Shown here: positions 45,770 to 54,350 of the stretch, piece after piece | Numbering within the stretch: position 1 is the first letter of the stretch | How the letters are laid out: each line of letters begins with the position of its first letter | NCBI GenBank assembly: GCA_937894115.1 | Contig: CALBFP010000230.1 | Span: forward strand, 1 to 55,350 | DNA length: 55,350 nt | Direction of reading: 5' to 3' | DNA from: an uncultured euryarchaeote | GTDB taxonomy: Archaea > Thermoplasmatota > Poseidoniia > Poseidoniales > Poseidoniaceae | Position numbers and translations under genes: made by a program | The notes under the pieces: model-generated | Told to the model about the DNA's origin: nothing | The model's input: the letters and a program-made list of their open reading frames with translations, nothing else | Database searches by the model: none

Positions 45770-47760
45770 TGGTCTGTGGTGCTATGGGCGTTGAAGAACA
45801 TCGAGACTGGGGAAACGTGGATTATGCGCCCTTGTTGAACGGTCAAGCATTTCCACCAGATTTCATGTGGGGTGTTGCAACTGCATCGCATCAAATTGAG
45901 GGCGGTAACACCAACAACTGGTCGCAATTTGAACCTTCTTCTAAGAGCGGCCAACACAGCGGGGATGCATGCGATCATTGGAACCGAAGGACTGAAGATT
46001 TGGAACTTATTCAAAATCTCAAGGTTACCCATTACAGATTTTCCCTTGAATGGAGTCGGATTGAACCTGAAATGGGGGTCTGGAATGAAGACGCAATTGC
46101 TTGGTACAGCGGTCTCGTTGATGATTTATTGCAACGCGGCATTCAACCAATGGTCACACTTCATCATTTTACCAATCCATTGTGGTGGGAAGATTTAGGT
46201 GCATTCGAAAAGGAGGCGAACATTGTATATTGGATTCGATTTAGTACGAAAATGTTTGAGGTTTTGAGTGACCGAGTGACATGGTGGTGCACAATTAACG
46301 AGCCCGCTGTCTATGCTTCAATGGGGTATGTGCTTGGTGAATTCCCTCCAGGCGAACGCTCATTCCGAAAGACGCGAAACGTGTCGCTTAACCTGATGCG
46401 CGCTCATGCCCGTTGCTACCGTATGCTAAAATCCATGGAAAACGGACCGAAAGCAACCATTGGATTGGTCAAAAACATCAACATTTTCGATCCGTACAGA
46501 CGTTGGAATCCATTGCACAGGATACAGGCAAATCTCCTCGATGGAATGTTCAATCGATGCTGGCTCAAGGGGTTGAAAAACGGCCGATTTAAGCCTCCTT
46601 CAGCGTTTCGTAGTGTTGCCATTGAAGGCCTAAAATCCAGCAGCGATTTCATCGGATTAAATTACTACACGCATTTGTTGACAACACCTTTTATGCCGAC
46701 GAAGGTGGAAATTGATCCCTTGATACGACCTTGGGAAGAACGCACTGATTTCCGATACGCAATGTATGCAGAGGGTCTTGAACGTGCAATAGAGATGGTT
46801 GCCGATCTCAACATACCGATTATCGTAACCGAGAACGGCGTCGCAGATGACGACGACGACATGCGTCCAGAACACGTACGAAGGCATTTACAAATCACCT
46901 CAGAAGCGATTGCTAAAGGATACGACGTTCGAGGATTTTATCATTGGACACTTATGGATAATTTTGAGTGGGCCGAGGGGTACAACCAACGTTTTGGTTT
47001 GTACCATGTTGATTTTGATACACAAAAGCGAACCCTCCGTAAAAGTGGAGCGTTGTATGCGTCCATTGCTCAAAATCATCGAATGCCGCAAGTGGTTGTC
47101 CTTGCAGGAGGGCTTGGTAGCCGACTTGGTGAGAAAACCAAAGACACACCGAAACCTCTGGTCGAAGTTGGAGGAAAGCCTATGTTGACTCACATACTTG
47201 ATTGGGTAAACGCTCAAGGATGCAATCGTGTGTTGGTCTTAACAGGACATCATGGTGAAAAATTTGATGATTTTTCGTATCCTGGCCTTGAACTTTCTTT
47301 TGTTCAAGAATCTCATCAATTGGGTACAGGCGGTGCGTTATGGAACGCAAGAGACGAACTCGAGGACGAGTTTATCCTGTTGTGGGGTGACGATTACCAC
47401 CCCATTGATTACAACCCTCTTGTCGAACTTCATCGAAAGACTTCGTCACCGTTGACGATGACGGTAACCGCAGATCATGAAGAGAAAAATCTACAATTCG
47501 AACAAGGGCGATTGGTTGCCTACAACAAAGAAGAGATCGACATCGGTCGATTCAATGGCTATGAAGCAGGAACCTCAGTGGTTCGTAAATCCGTTGTGTT
47601 GGATCACGGAAAAGAAGGAACATGGTCGTGGGAGAACACAATCTATCCAACACTTTCTACCGAGATTCATGTGCACGTGGATTCCACACCGTTCTGGGAC
47701 ATTGGAACGCCTGAACGTCTTGAACGATTAGAGAAATTCTTCAACGAATCCAGCCGCTGA
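45769..47760 (+). CDS. Fusion of a family 1 glycoside hydrolase and a sugar-1-phosphate nucleotidyltransferase
   Basis: 663 residues in one unbroken frame. The start ATG at 45769 overlaps the upstream stop (TGATG); a GTG at 45766 and an ATG at 45784 are alternatives. Residues ~20-435 are GH1: FMWGVATASHQIEGG, TINEP with acid/base Glu178, GLNYYTH, VTENG with nucleophile Glu355, and HWTLMDNFEWAEGY. From ~440, starting at MPQVVVLAGGLGSRL, a Rossmann nucleotidyltransferase follows, with KPLVEVGGKPML, LGTGGALWNAR, WGDDYHPID and the closing DIGTPERL, closest to HddC/GmhD or glucose-1-phosphate nucleotidyltransferases. There is no signal peptide, so it acts inside the cell. The enzyme pair could free a sugar from a glycoside and activate its 1-phosphate; a kinase is needed in between and one overlaps this gene's 3' end. 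Sugar and nucleotide are unknown. Confidence 0.88.
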   Translation: MVCGAMGVEEHRDWGNVDYAPLLNGQAFPPDFMWGVATASHQIEGGNTNNWSQFEPSSKSGQHSGDACDHWNRRTEDLELIQNLKVTHYRFSLEWSRIEPEMGVWNEDAIAWYSGLVDDLLQRGIQPMVTLHHFTNPLWWEDLGAFEKEANIVYWIRFSTKMFEVLSDRVTWWCTINEPAVYASMGYVLGEFPPGERSFRKTRNVSLNLMRAHARCYRMLKSMENGPKATIGLVKNINIFDPYRRWNPLHRIQANLLDGMFNRCWLKGLKNGRFKPPSAFRSVAIEGLKSSSDFIGLNYYTHLLTTPFMPTKVEIDPLIRPWEERTDFRYAMYAEGLERAIEMVADLNIPIIVTENGVADDDDDMRPEHVRRHLQITSEAIAKGYDVRGFYHWTLMDNFEWAEGYNQRFGLYHVDFDTQKRTLRKSGALYASIAQNHRMPQVVVLAGGLGSRLGEKTKDTPKPLVEVGGKPMLTHILDWVNAQGCNRVLVLTGHHGEKFDDFSYPGLELSFVQESHQLGTGGALWNARDELEDEFILLWGDDYHPIDYNPLVELHRKTSSPLTMTVTADHEEKNLQFEQGRLVAYNKEEIDIGRFNGYEAGTSVVRKSVVLDHGKEGTWSWENTIYPTLSTEIHVHVDSTPFWDIGTPERLERLEKFFNESSR

Positions 47761-48561
47761 TGCAATCAGCATGTTTTGCTCAGGAAGGACGCCTTCACGT
47801 TCGACCAGTACCAGAATCATCCCGCCAAATCCTCCTCCCATCATTCGGGCACCGTGGACACCCTCCAATCGTTGCAATGCTTCAACTTGGGCATCCATTT
47901 CCGGTGTACTTACGCCGATTGAGCGCAAAGAGTCATGGGTGGTGTTGAGCAACCCGCCAAGAACCTCAGGAATGGCGTTAACAGCATCATGAACACGCGC
48001 ATTTTCTTCAGTTATGTGGGTCTGTTTGATTTGCTCTGTGGTTGTTTGTCGATAATTATGGGTTCGAAGTGTCCGATGAATTCCAGAGTCGATCAGTTTG
48101 AATTTCCACGAATCCGGTAACACCATCGCAGCAGTTTCCATTGTTGAAAAGTCAATCAGCGTGCAGTGTTGAGTGGTAGAATACATCATAGCCATTTGGT
48201 CCAAAAGACCGCACGGAGTTCCAAGAACGACATGCTCCAGACGTTGTGCTTCCAAACATGCTGCTTGTTTGTCCATATCAGGTCCATGGGCACAGAGAAC
48301 AACAGCAAGACACAATGCTGCAGATGAAGCCATTCCTTTACCAATTGGAATGGTGCTATCGACCTTCAAGTGAGCAGGTGGACCCCCTGCTTCTCTCCAC
48401 AATGCCAACACCGTTTCGTCACCAACGTACTCTGATTGATTAAAATCCACGTCTAAAATCAAACGATGCTGAGAGGCGAAGGCAAGTGAACAACCTCCAG
48501 CATAATCGGTGTGTTCTCCGATAATGTTGACGCGTCCAGGCACAGATGCTCGACGCCTCAT
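47728..48561 (-). CDS. Galactokinase-like GHMP sugar kinase
   Basis: 277 residues. The galactokinase signature GRVNIIGEHTDYAGG lies at 9-23, the GHMP phosphate loop GKGMASSAAL follows, then CGLLDQMAMMYS with the presumed catalytic Asp, and the C-terminal motif ARMMGGGFGGMILVLV. All catalytic blocks are present, but it is about 100 residues shorter than typical GalK (~380), so substrate may differ: galactose, arabinose or a heptose phosphate are candidates. The start forms an ATGA overlap with the stop of the upstream nuclease gene, and its 3' end overlaps the nucleotidyltransferase end of the convergent fusion gene by 33 bp. The product, a sugar 1-phosphate, would be the substrate of that nucleotidyltransferase. 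Confidence 0.85.
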   Translation of the reverse strand: MRRRASVPGRVNIIGEHTDYAGGCSLAFASQHRLILDVDFNQSEYVGDETVLALWREAGGPPAHLKVDSTIPIGKGMASSAALCLAVVLCAHGPDMDKQAACLEAQRLEHVVLGTPCGLLDQMAMMYSTTQHCTLIDFSTMETAAMVLPDSWKFKLIDSGIHRTLRTHNYRQTTTEQIKQTHITEENARVHDAVNAIPEVLGGLLNTTHDSLRSIGVSTPEMDAQVEALQRLEGVHGARMMGGGFGGMILVLVEREGVLPEQNMLIASAAGFVEEFL

Positions 48562-49529
48562 TCTTGCACATCCTCGCTGATGGCGAGGTCAAACCATACT
48601 GGATAGTGATCTGAAACATCCGAATCACTCATGTTGCGATCAACCCCCCATCGGTCGAAAAATCGGCCATTGACATCACTGGTCATGACGATTCGATCGT
48701 AAGCACAGTGGGTGTTCTCAGAAAATGTGGTATCTGCTGAATCCGGAACGACCCATGTGTACTCAGAGCTCCTGATGTCCAATTGATCCAGTTCGTATGT
48801 CGAGGCGTATCCGCAGTCAGCATTGAAATCACCTAAGACGATGATGTGGTTGTGGGTTGAATTTCGCTTGTATGTTTCAACAACGTTGTGCAAGGCCCCC
48901 GTTTCATTAACGGCAGAAGCCGGCTTGGTATGGACGGTAATCAACGCAATCTCTTCGAGTATTGAACCATTGTCCGCCAGCAAATTGAAGTTTGAAATCA
49001 GCGGTTCTCTCTGGAATTGGTCGTTCTCAGAATCGTTGTGTAGCCAAAACGATGTCGCTTCAAATCGTGAGGTTCGGTAATAGAATGCATATTGTTCTTG
49101 TCCGCTTTGATCGTCGTCTTGTTGCCCAGAACGCTCACTCAGAACCAAGGCATACGTTTCGTTGGATTTTGCATTGATGGCTTCAAGAAAATCATAGGGA
49201 ACCGTTTGATCGAGGTCTTTGATTTCCTGGACAACAAGCATGTCGTAACGCATGGTGATGTTTACCAGTTCGGAAACCACGTCCGCTTTCCCCATTTTTG
49301 CTTCACCAAAAATCTTGATGTTGAAGGTTGCAATGCGAGCAACGTCCTCTCGACGAGGTGGCTCCGATCGTGCATCAATCTCTTCGTCCTCCTCAGAATC
49401 AACCTCCACATAGACGGTTCGCCACAAAGGGCTTTCATCTTGATGAACGAGGAGCTGAATGGTCATTGGAAAGAGAATCAAGAGTGCAACAAGCATGACA
49501 CCTTGCAACGCTTTGTCTTGCCGTGCCAT
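48558..49529 (-). CDS. Membrane-anchored endonuclease/exonuclease/phosphatase (DNase I-like)
   Basis: 323 residues. An N-terminal transmembrane helix (~10-28) is followed by an acidic linker (DSEEDEEIDARSE), then the EEP fold: ATFNIKIFG (Asn), VVQEIKD (metal-binding Glu), TVHTKP (active-site His), LGDFNADC (Asp/Asn), the DRIV block and SDHYPVWFDL (terminal Asp-His). The catalytic set is complete and matches DNase I-like nucleases. The topology puts the enzyme outside the cell or at the membrane surface, so degradation of extracellular DNA for phosphate and nucleosides is a fair inference. It is translationally coupled to the downstream sugar kinase through a 4-bp ATGA overlap. Confidence 0.85.
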   Translation of the reverse strand: MARQDKALQGVMLVALLILFPMTIQLLVHQDESPLWRTVYVEVDSEEDEEIDARSEPPRREDVARIATFNIKIFGEAKMGKADVVSELVNITMRYDMLVVQEIKDLDQTVPYDFLEAINAKSNETYALVLSERSGQQDDDQSGQEQYAFYYRTSRFEATSFWLHNDSENDQFQREPLISNFNLLADNGSILEEIALITVHTKPASAVNETGALHNVVETYKRNSTHNHIIVLGDFNADCGYASTYELDQLDIRSSEYTWVVPDSADTTFSENTHCAYDRIVMTSDVNGRFFDRWGVDRNMSDSDVSDHYPVWFDLAISEDVQE

Positions 49530-49617
49530 GAGTCTGGATTGGCATCACTGTTATGAATCCTCAAGGTGCATTCTATCTCAAGCATAGGTTCTTGGCGCGA
49601 ATCTGTTTCGTCGACAC

Positions 49618-50448
49618 ATGGCAGAAGAGGTTTCGATGGAAAAGGCCAAGGAAATCGTCGACATGTTGACGCGTGGAGGTTCCATTGATTCCATCAATAC
49701 ACCGCTGGCGTTAGGAATCTTGCCGTTGGTTGAATCCATAGGTGATGTGGAATTGCTGAACCGTTTGGTCGAACATGCGCAAACAGCAGCAAAGGATGAC
49801 GTTGAAAGAGGATGGGCACGTTTTGAGCACCTCAAGAGAAATTCTGGTAGTATTGACGAGTTCGCCGAATTGGCGTTTGAATCTGAATCGCTTGAAAACG
49901 GGGCGCCACTTGCTGCTGCCTTATTGCACCATCACGGACTCATGCTTCTCTCTCTCGATGAAAACGAAGCAGCACAGACATCCGTACGCCGTTCCTTAAC
50001 CTTGAGAGAATCCATCGAAGACAAGGAAGGGATGATCTACGGTCTTGCGGTTCTCTCCCATTGCGCACGAATAGCGCAAGATTGGGATACTGCAATTCTC
50101 CATGACACGAGACGCCTTGAACTCGCCATAGTCTTGGAAAAGGATGTTCTTCGCATGGAGGCCCTCGCCGACATGGCGCATGCTCAAGCCAGCCTTGGAG
50201 AGCTCGGTACTGCATCAGAAATGTATCAAGAAAGCCTGGATCTTGCCAAACGCCTTGAAGATCCTGCGGGCCATCTGGTGGCAAGTTGGGGCATTGCCGA
50301 CCTTGCAGAAATCGAAATGCGGTACAACGATGCATTACTCGCTTTGTCCGATACGATGCATTTGTTCATGCAATTGGGTCTTGCCACTCCAGATTTGCTC
50401 AAGAAGCGTCTCCATGATTTGACCTCCCTCGGTGAAGAGGTTAACTAG
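49618..50448 (+). CDS. TPR-repeat protein
   Basis: 276 residues, all helical. At least four tetratricopeptide-like units are recognisable between ~100 and 260, e.g. AALLHHHGLMLLSLDENEAAQTSVRRSL, GLAVLSHCARIAQDWDTAILHDTRR, and ADMAHAQASLGELGTASEMYQESL, with the usual small residues at Ala/Gly positions. It has no membrane segment or catalytic motif, so it probably acts as a protein-interaction scaffold. ATG 49618 or ATG 49636 could be the start; the second has GAGG six bases before it. It is transcribed divergently from the nuclease gene and lies 52 nt before the monooxygenase gene, which has its own Shine-Dalgarno. The partner is unknown. Confidence 0.8.
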   Translation: MAEEVSMEKAKEIVDMLTRGGSIDSINTPLALGILPLVESIGDVELLNRLVEHAQTAAKDDVERGWARFEHLKRNSGSIDEFAELAFESESLENGAPLAAALLHHHGLMLLSLDENEAAQTSVRRSLTLRESIEDKEGMIYGLAVLSHCARIAQDWDTAILHDTRRLELAIVLEKDVLRMEALADMAHAQASLGELGTASEMYQESLDLAKRLEDPAGHLVASWGIADLAEIEMRYNDALLALSDTMHLFMQLGLATPDLLKKRLHDLTSLGEEVN

Positions 50449-50488
50449 GCTACGAACGGGTTATGTTGTTTGACGTGTTGGGGATGAA

Positions 50489-50494
50489 GAGGGG
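50489..50494 (+). promoter_or_regulatory. Shine-Dalgarno of the luciferase-like monooxygenase
   Basis: GAGGGG ends 6 nt before the ATG at 50501. It is among the clearest ribosome binding sites in the window and fixes the start of this operon's first gene. Confidence 0.6.
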
Positions 50495-50500
50495 AAGTGC

Positions 50501-51736
50501 ATGAAACACGACATTTTCTTCTCCATCAGTCAAACGCCTGACGCTGATGGGCACATCCCCGATGAACAAACCATGTTGAGAAATTACTTCCAACAACTGG
50601 AAACAGCGGACGAGTTGGGGTTCGGTGTTGGATGGCTTGCTCAAGCCCACCTCTCAACCGAGACTCAAAAATCAAACAAACACCCCGTTGTTCCGCACTG
50701 GCAAGGGGAAGTTGGCCTTTGTACGGACTTCCCTCAACTTGCTATGGAGTCCTTCCGTCGGACCAACGACATTGAAATCGGTAGTGCAGTTGTTTCCATA
50801 CTTGCATCCGGTGGCCCAATTGCACAAGCAGAGCGCATTGCCAATACCTTGCAACTCCTAGCTGTTAACGACGATAAGCGCAAACTGCACGTTGGATTCT
50901 CAGCAGGACGGTTTGAATTTATGGCCCGACCCTACGGTATTGTTCCACGAACACCTCTCGAAGAGGCTGCATGGCCCGCTTTGCGATCTCAGATTTTCTT
51001 GGAGGCCAGTGAAATCTTCTTGCGTTTACTTCGAGGGGATACCGTTTCCTCACAGATCGTTCGTAAGACAACACTTACCAGAAAGAATTTCAAAAACGAA
51101 GAGGATTGGGAACGGGTTCAACAAATCAACGGTTCTGATGATGATGAGATTGCTTTTGAACGCCGATACTTGTTTGAAGACATTCGCATCGTTCCAAACA
51201 CCTTCAATCGCGACCAACTTGTGCTTGTCGCTGGCACGCACGATCCCGATGCTCAAGTCTTCGTCAATTCGATCCTCCCTGTTCGCGTCTTCAATCTCTC
51301 GATCACCCAACCCGAAGTAATCGAGGCGACCCATGAACGAATGCGAGCATGTTTTCACCCCGATGGTGGTGCTTGGATACGTTCATACATGCCTCGAACA
51401 AGTTTTGTTTTCCTCAACGACGAACCGCATCTCGATATGGAGCAACAACGAGCTGAAGCACACCGCGAAGCCGAGCAAGCCTTGGGCGCCTATTGGAACG
51501 CTCTTGAAGGGACCATCGACCCCTCAAAGGTCCAGAACGCTGCGCAAAACGCCTTGATTGGAAATGTTGAAGACGTTGCTCAACAATTGGTCGCAAGATT
51601 TCATCCAAAAGATCGGATTATGGCCTGGTTTGATTTCTTCAATCACGACAGCGATCGTGTCTGTCGCAACATGCGGGCATACATGCAAAAGGTGGTGCCA
51701 AGAGTTGAGGAACTGCTGGGAAGTGATGTACCGTGA
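50501..51736 (+). CDS. Luciferase-like (LLM class) flavin-dependent monooxygenase
   Basis: 411 residues with the bacterial luciferase TIM-barrel pattern: an initial MKHDIFFSIS strand, ELGFGVGWLAQAHLS in the second unit, IEIGSAVVSILASGGPIAQAERIANTLQLL, LHVGFSAGRFEFMARPYGI, and late GNVEDVAQQLVARF, all usual in F420- or FMN-dependent LLM enzymes. The family oxidises or reduces small organic molecules with flavin and O2, or F420. Its substrate is not evident. The stop codon overlaps the GTG start of the asparaginase-type gene (GTGA), and the aldehyde dehydrogenase follows in the same manner, so the three probably act in one pathway. Length is about 50 residues above typical, mostly in the middle. 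Confidence 0.85.
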   Translation: MKHDIFFSISQTPDADGHIPDEQTMLRNYFQQLETADELGFGVGWLAQAHLSTETQKSNKHPVVPHWQGEVGLCTDFPQLAMESFRRTNDIEIGSAVVSILASGGPIAQAERIANTLQLLAVNDDKRKLHVGFSAGRFEFMARPYGIVPRTPLEEAAWPALRSQIFLEASEIFLRLLRGDTVSSQIVRKTTLTRKNFKNEEDWERVQQINGSDDDEIAFERRYLFEDIRIVPNTFNRDQLVLVAGTHDPDAQVFVNSILPVRVFNLSITQPEVIEATHERMRACFHPDGGAWIRSYMPRTSFVFLNDEPHLDMEQQRAEAHREAEQALGAYWNALEGTIDPSKVQNAAQNALIGNVEDVAQQLVARFHPKDRIMAWFDFFNHDSDRVCRNMRAYMQKVVPRVEELLGSDVP

Positions 51737-52854
51737 AAATCAACCACCATGGGCACTCTGCAGTAAAACCGGGCCGTCCGGGAAGCGGATTGTTTCCAGA
51801 CTCGCCGCTCGGAGAACAAATCGAGGGAATCCCTACTGGGCGTGATGTTGCGTGGGAACCGCTCGTCGATTATCGAAGAAATGGGGTTTCTGAGACGACC
51901 ATTCATGGCGCAGTGGCATGGGCACATGGTGATGAAGTCATTCATTCGTTTGGAGGAAATGTTCTGTGCTACGGTCGGTCGATGATGAAACCGTTCATGC
52001 TCAAAGCCTTCGTGAACGAATTGTCGTCGTTGTCTTGGGAACAGAAGGCCATATCGGTTGCAAGCCACAATGGGGATACGGAACACGTGGCTGCAGCCCA
52101 GTCTTTACTGTCTCAATCCGAATGGCCTTTGATGCTGACTCCGCTCGACGTTCCACTGATTCAATTTGGTCGACAAGTTCGCCGTCCTCGTCGATGGTAC
52201 CACACCTGTTCGGGCGAACACGCAGCTATTTTACGCGGATGCCGAGAAAAAGGCTGGAATCGAGCAGGGTACACGCTGCCGAGCCATCAGGTCTTCAATG
52301 CGTACTTGACCGAGATTCGCCGATACCTTGGCAAGGACTGGGAGCCACTGCGTATTGCAAAGGATGGTTGTGGTCTACCAACGGTTTCAAACACAGTTGC
52401 AGAATTGGCTCAAATTTATGCAGGACTGGTGCGCGACAAAGAAGAAGACTGGATTTGGGAGGCCATGGTTCGCCACCCTGATCTGGTTGGCGGCTTCAAT
52501 CGACTCGATTCAACCATCCTCAAAGCGGGTGAAGGGTCCGTAATTGCCAAAGAAGGAGCGGATGGGTTGCTCGGTCTTGCGATTGAACATCCGGACTATC
52601 CGAAGGGGCTTGGCATTGTCATCAAAATCGCTCACGGTTGGAACGCTCAAGCAACATGGTACGTTGCCCGTGCCGTTCTTGGAGTGCTAGGAATCGACTT
52701 GAGAAACCCCTATCCATTGCACCGTCAAAAAGCATTCATTGTCCCCGGTATCGTTCCCGAGCAATATCTGCAGGTCCTCGAAACCATCCCCACATGGGAC
52801 GAGTGGGACCCAGACCAAGATCGTTGGATGTATGGTTCGGAGTTGAAAGAATGA
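51733..52854 (+). CDS. Asparaginase II (thermolabile AnsA-type) family amidohydrolase
   Basis: 373 residues from a GTG start overlapping the upstream stop. Family blocks are SHNGDTEH (111-118), RSMMKPF with an SxxK pair (Ser83/Lys86), HTCSGEHAAILRGC, DGCGLPTV and AKEGADGLLGLAI. The two Cys-containing blocks match the metal-binding cysteines of Rhizobium AnsA-type enzymes, which hydrolyse asparagine to aspartate and ammonia. In this operon, between a flavin monooxygenase and an aldehyde dehydrogenase, another amide substrate is possible. About 50 atypical residues at the N-terminus precede the conserved part. It ends in an ATGA overlap with the aldehyde dehydrogenase gene. Confidence 0.85.
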   Translation: MKINHHGHSAVKPGRPGSGLFPDSPLGEQIEGIPTGRDVAWEPLVDYRRNGVSETTIHGAVAWAHGDEVIHSFGGNVLCYGRSMMKPFMLKAFVNELSSLSWEQKAISVASHNGDTEHVAAAQSLLSQSEWPLMLTPLDVPLIQFGRQVRRPRRWYHTCSGEHAAILRGCREKGWNRAGYTLPSHQVFNAYLTEIRRYLGKDWEPLRIAKDGCGLPTVSNTVAELAQIYAGLVRDKEEDWIWEAMVRHPDLVGGFNRLDSTILKAGEGSVIAKEGADGLLGLAIEHPDYPKGLGIVIKIAHGWNAQATWYVARAVLGVLGIDLRNPYPLHRQKAFIVPGIVPEQYLQVLETIPTWDEWDPDQDRWMYGSELKE

Positions 52855-54296
52855 ACGCAATGAATTTCATTGGTGGAATCTTTCTCGATGCAGAACATCA
52901 ACAAACGATTGAAAACATCAATCCTGCAACCGGTGAACGTATTGGAACCTTGCCACGTTCGGACGCATCGGATGTTGAATCTGCTGTAAATGCTGCAAAG
53001 GCTGCTCAAAAGGAATGGTCTGCACTGAGCATGCAGGAACGAGCGAAGTGGCTTGATCGTCTAGCGGATGGACTTGCGGCTCGAAAAGAGGAACTGGCAC
53101 GGCGAGAATCTCGAGATACTGGGAAACCGTTGGCACTTGCCCGACGCGTTGATGCACAACGTTCGGTTGACAATTTTCGATTTTTTGCAGCCTATGCACA
53201 ACAACAGAAGCAAGAGGTGTTTGAAATGGACGACGCAACGAATTTCGTGCATCGTAAAGCGATTGGAACGGTTGGACTCATCACACCATGGAATCTACCA
53301 CTTTACTTGCTCAGTTGGAAGGTTGCACCTGCACTGTTGATGGGCAATACCGTTGTTGCAAAACCAAGTGAATTAACCCCTTCGACTGCGAATCTTCTCT
53401 GTGAAGTGGCTTCTGAGGTTGGACTTCCTGACGGTGTTCTCAACGTTGTTCACGGGTATGGACCGGAGGTAGGCCAAGCCATTCTTGAACATCCATCGAT
53501 ACGTGCAATTTCATTCACAGGAGGTACTTCAACAGGCCGTCATGTTGCAGCAACATCAGCACCGATGTTCAAGAAATTGTCGTTGGAGTTGGGTGGCAAA
53601 AACGCAACAATCGTTCTCGATGATGCCGACCTTGAACTCGCTCTTGACGGTACGCTTCGAGCAGGCTTCACCAACAGCGGTCAGGTCTGTCTTTGCGGCT
53701 CACGAATTCTTCTGCATGCCTCGATCGCCGACCAATTTCTTGCCAAATTTGTCGAACGAGTTGAGCGAATGGTGTGCGGCGCACCAGAGGACGAGTCCAC
53801 ACAAATAGGCGCTCTCATCAGTCAGGAACATCTCCGTAAAGTCGAATCCTACATCCAACTTGGTATTGAAGAAGGCGGGGCCGTCGTTGCTGGGGGGACG
53901 CGTGAAATGACGGGGCAGGTCGGACCTACGCCTGATGGTGCGTTCTTGAGACCCACAATCATCGATGGACTGAACCACACCTCACGTACCGTTACAGAGG
54001 AAATCTTCGGCCCAGTGGTTACCATCCATCGCTTTGATTCCGATGACGAGGCGATAGCAATGGCCAATTCAACCGAATATGGGCTCGCCGGTTCGGTGTG
54101 GTCCAAGGACGCCGAACGAGCGCATGCATTGGCTCAGAAAATCGAAACAGGAATTGTCTGGATCAATACGTGGCTGCACCGAGACTTACGAACACCGTTT
54201 GGAGGTGTGAAGAACTCAGGTGTGGGACGCGAAGGGGGATATTGGAGTCTGAATTTCTTTTCCGAGCCACTCAATGTTTGCATTAAACACGATTGA
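52851..54296 (+). CDS. Aldehyde dehydrogenase, (amino/hydroxy)muconic semialdehyde dehydrogenase-like
   Basis: 481 residues from ATG 52851, which overlaps the upstream stop as ATGA; a longer in-frame start at 52638 lies inside the previous gene and is rejected. The catalytic set is complete: PWN (146-148), Lys171 in AKPSELTP, SFTGGTSTGR, Glu246 in ELGGKN, nucleophile Cys280 in NSGQVC, and EEIFGPVV. Overall character resembles the ALDH8A1 / 2-hydroxymuconic semialdehyde dehydrogenase branch, with the distinctive WLHRDLRTPFGGVKNSGVGREGG close. It oxidises an aldehyde to an acid with NAD. Coupled genes suggest it finishes a pathway started by the monooxygenase. Substrate class is an inference. 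Confidence 0.92.
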   Translation: MNAMNFIGGIFLDAEHQQTIENINPATGERIGTLPRSDASDVESAVNAAKAAQKEWSALSMQERAKWLDRLADGLAARKEELARRESRDTGKPLALARRVDAQRSVDNFRFFAAYAQQQKQEVFEMDDATNFVHRKAIGTVGLITPWNLPLYLLSWKVAPALLMGNTVVAKPSELTPSTANLLCEVASEVGLPDGVLNVVHGYGPEVGQAILEHPSIRAISFTGGTSTGRHVAATSAPMFKKLSLELGGKNATIVLDDADLELALDGTLRAGFTNSGQVCLCGSRILLHASIADQFLAKFVERVERMVCGAPEDESTQIGALISQEHLRKVESYIQLGIEEGGAVVAGGTREMTGQVGPTPDGAFLRPTIIDGLNHTSRTVTEEIFGPVVTIHRFDSDDEAIAMANSTEYGLAGSVWSKDAERAHALAQKIETGIVWINTWLHRDLRTPFGGVKNSGVGREGGYWSLNFFSEPLNVCIKHD

Positions 54297-54350
54297 TTGA
54301 GCAGCGAGCCTTTGAAATGGTGAATTCATTCGGCAACATGAGGCAGGACG

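Noticed and set aside
47083-47760. The nucleotidyltransferase as a separate gene starting at 47083
   Set aside because: The frame is continuous with GH1, no Shine-Dalgarno precedes this ATG and there is no stop between the domains, so a fusion is the simpler reading, though internal initiation is possible.
52638-52850. A longer N-terminus for the aldehyde dehydrogenase
   Set aside because: It lies in another frame of the asparaginase-type gene; the ATG at 52851 forms an ATGA overlap and gives a normal ALDH N-terminus.
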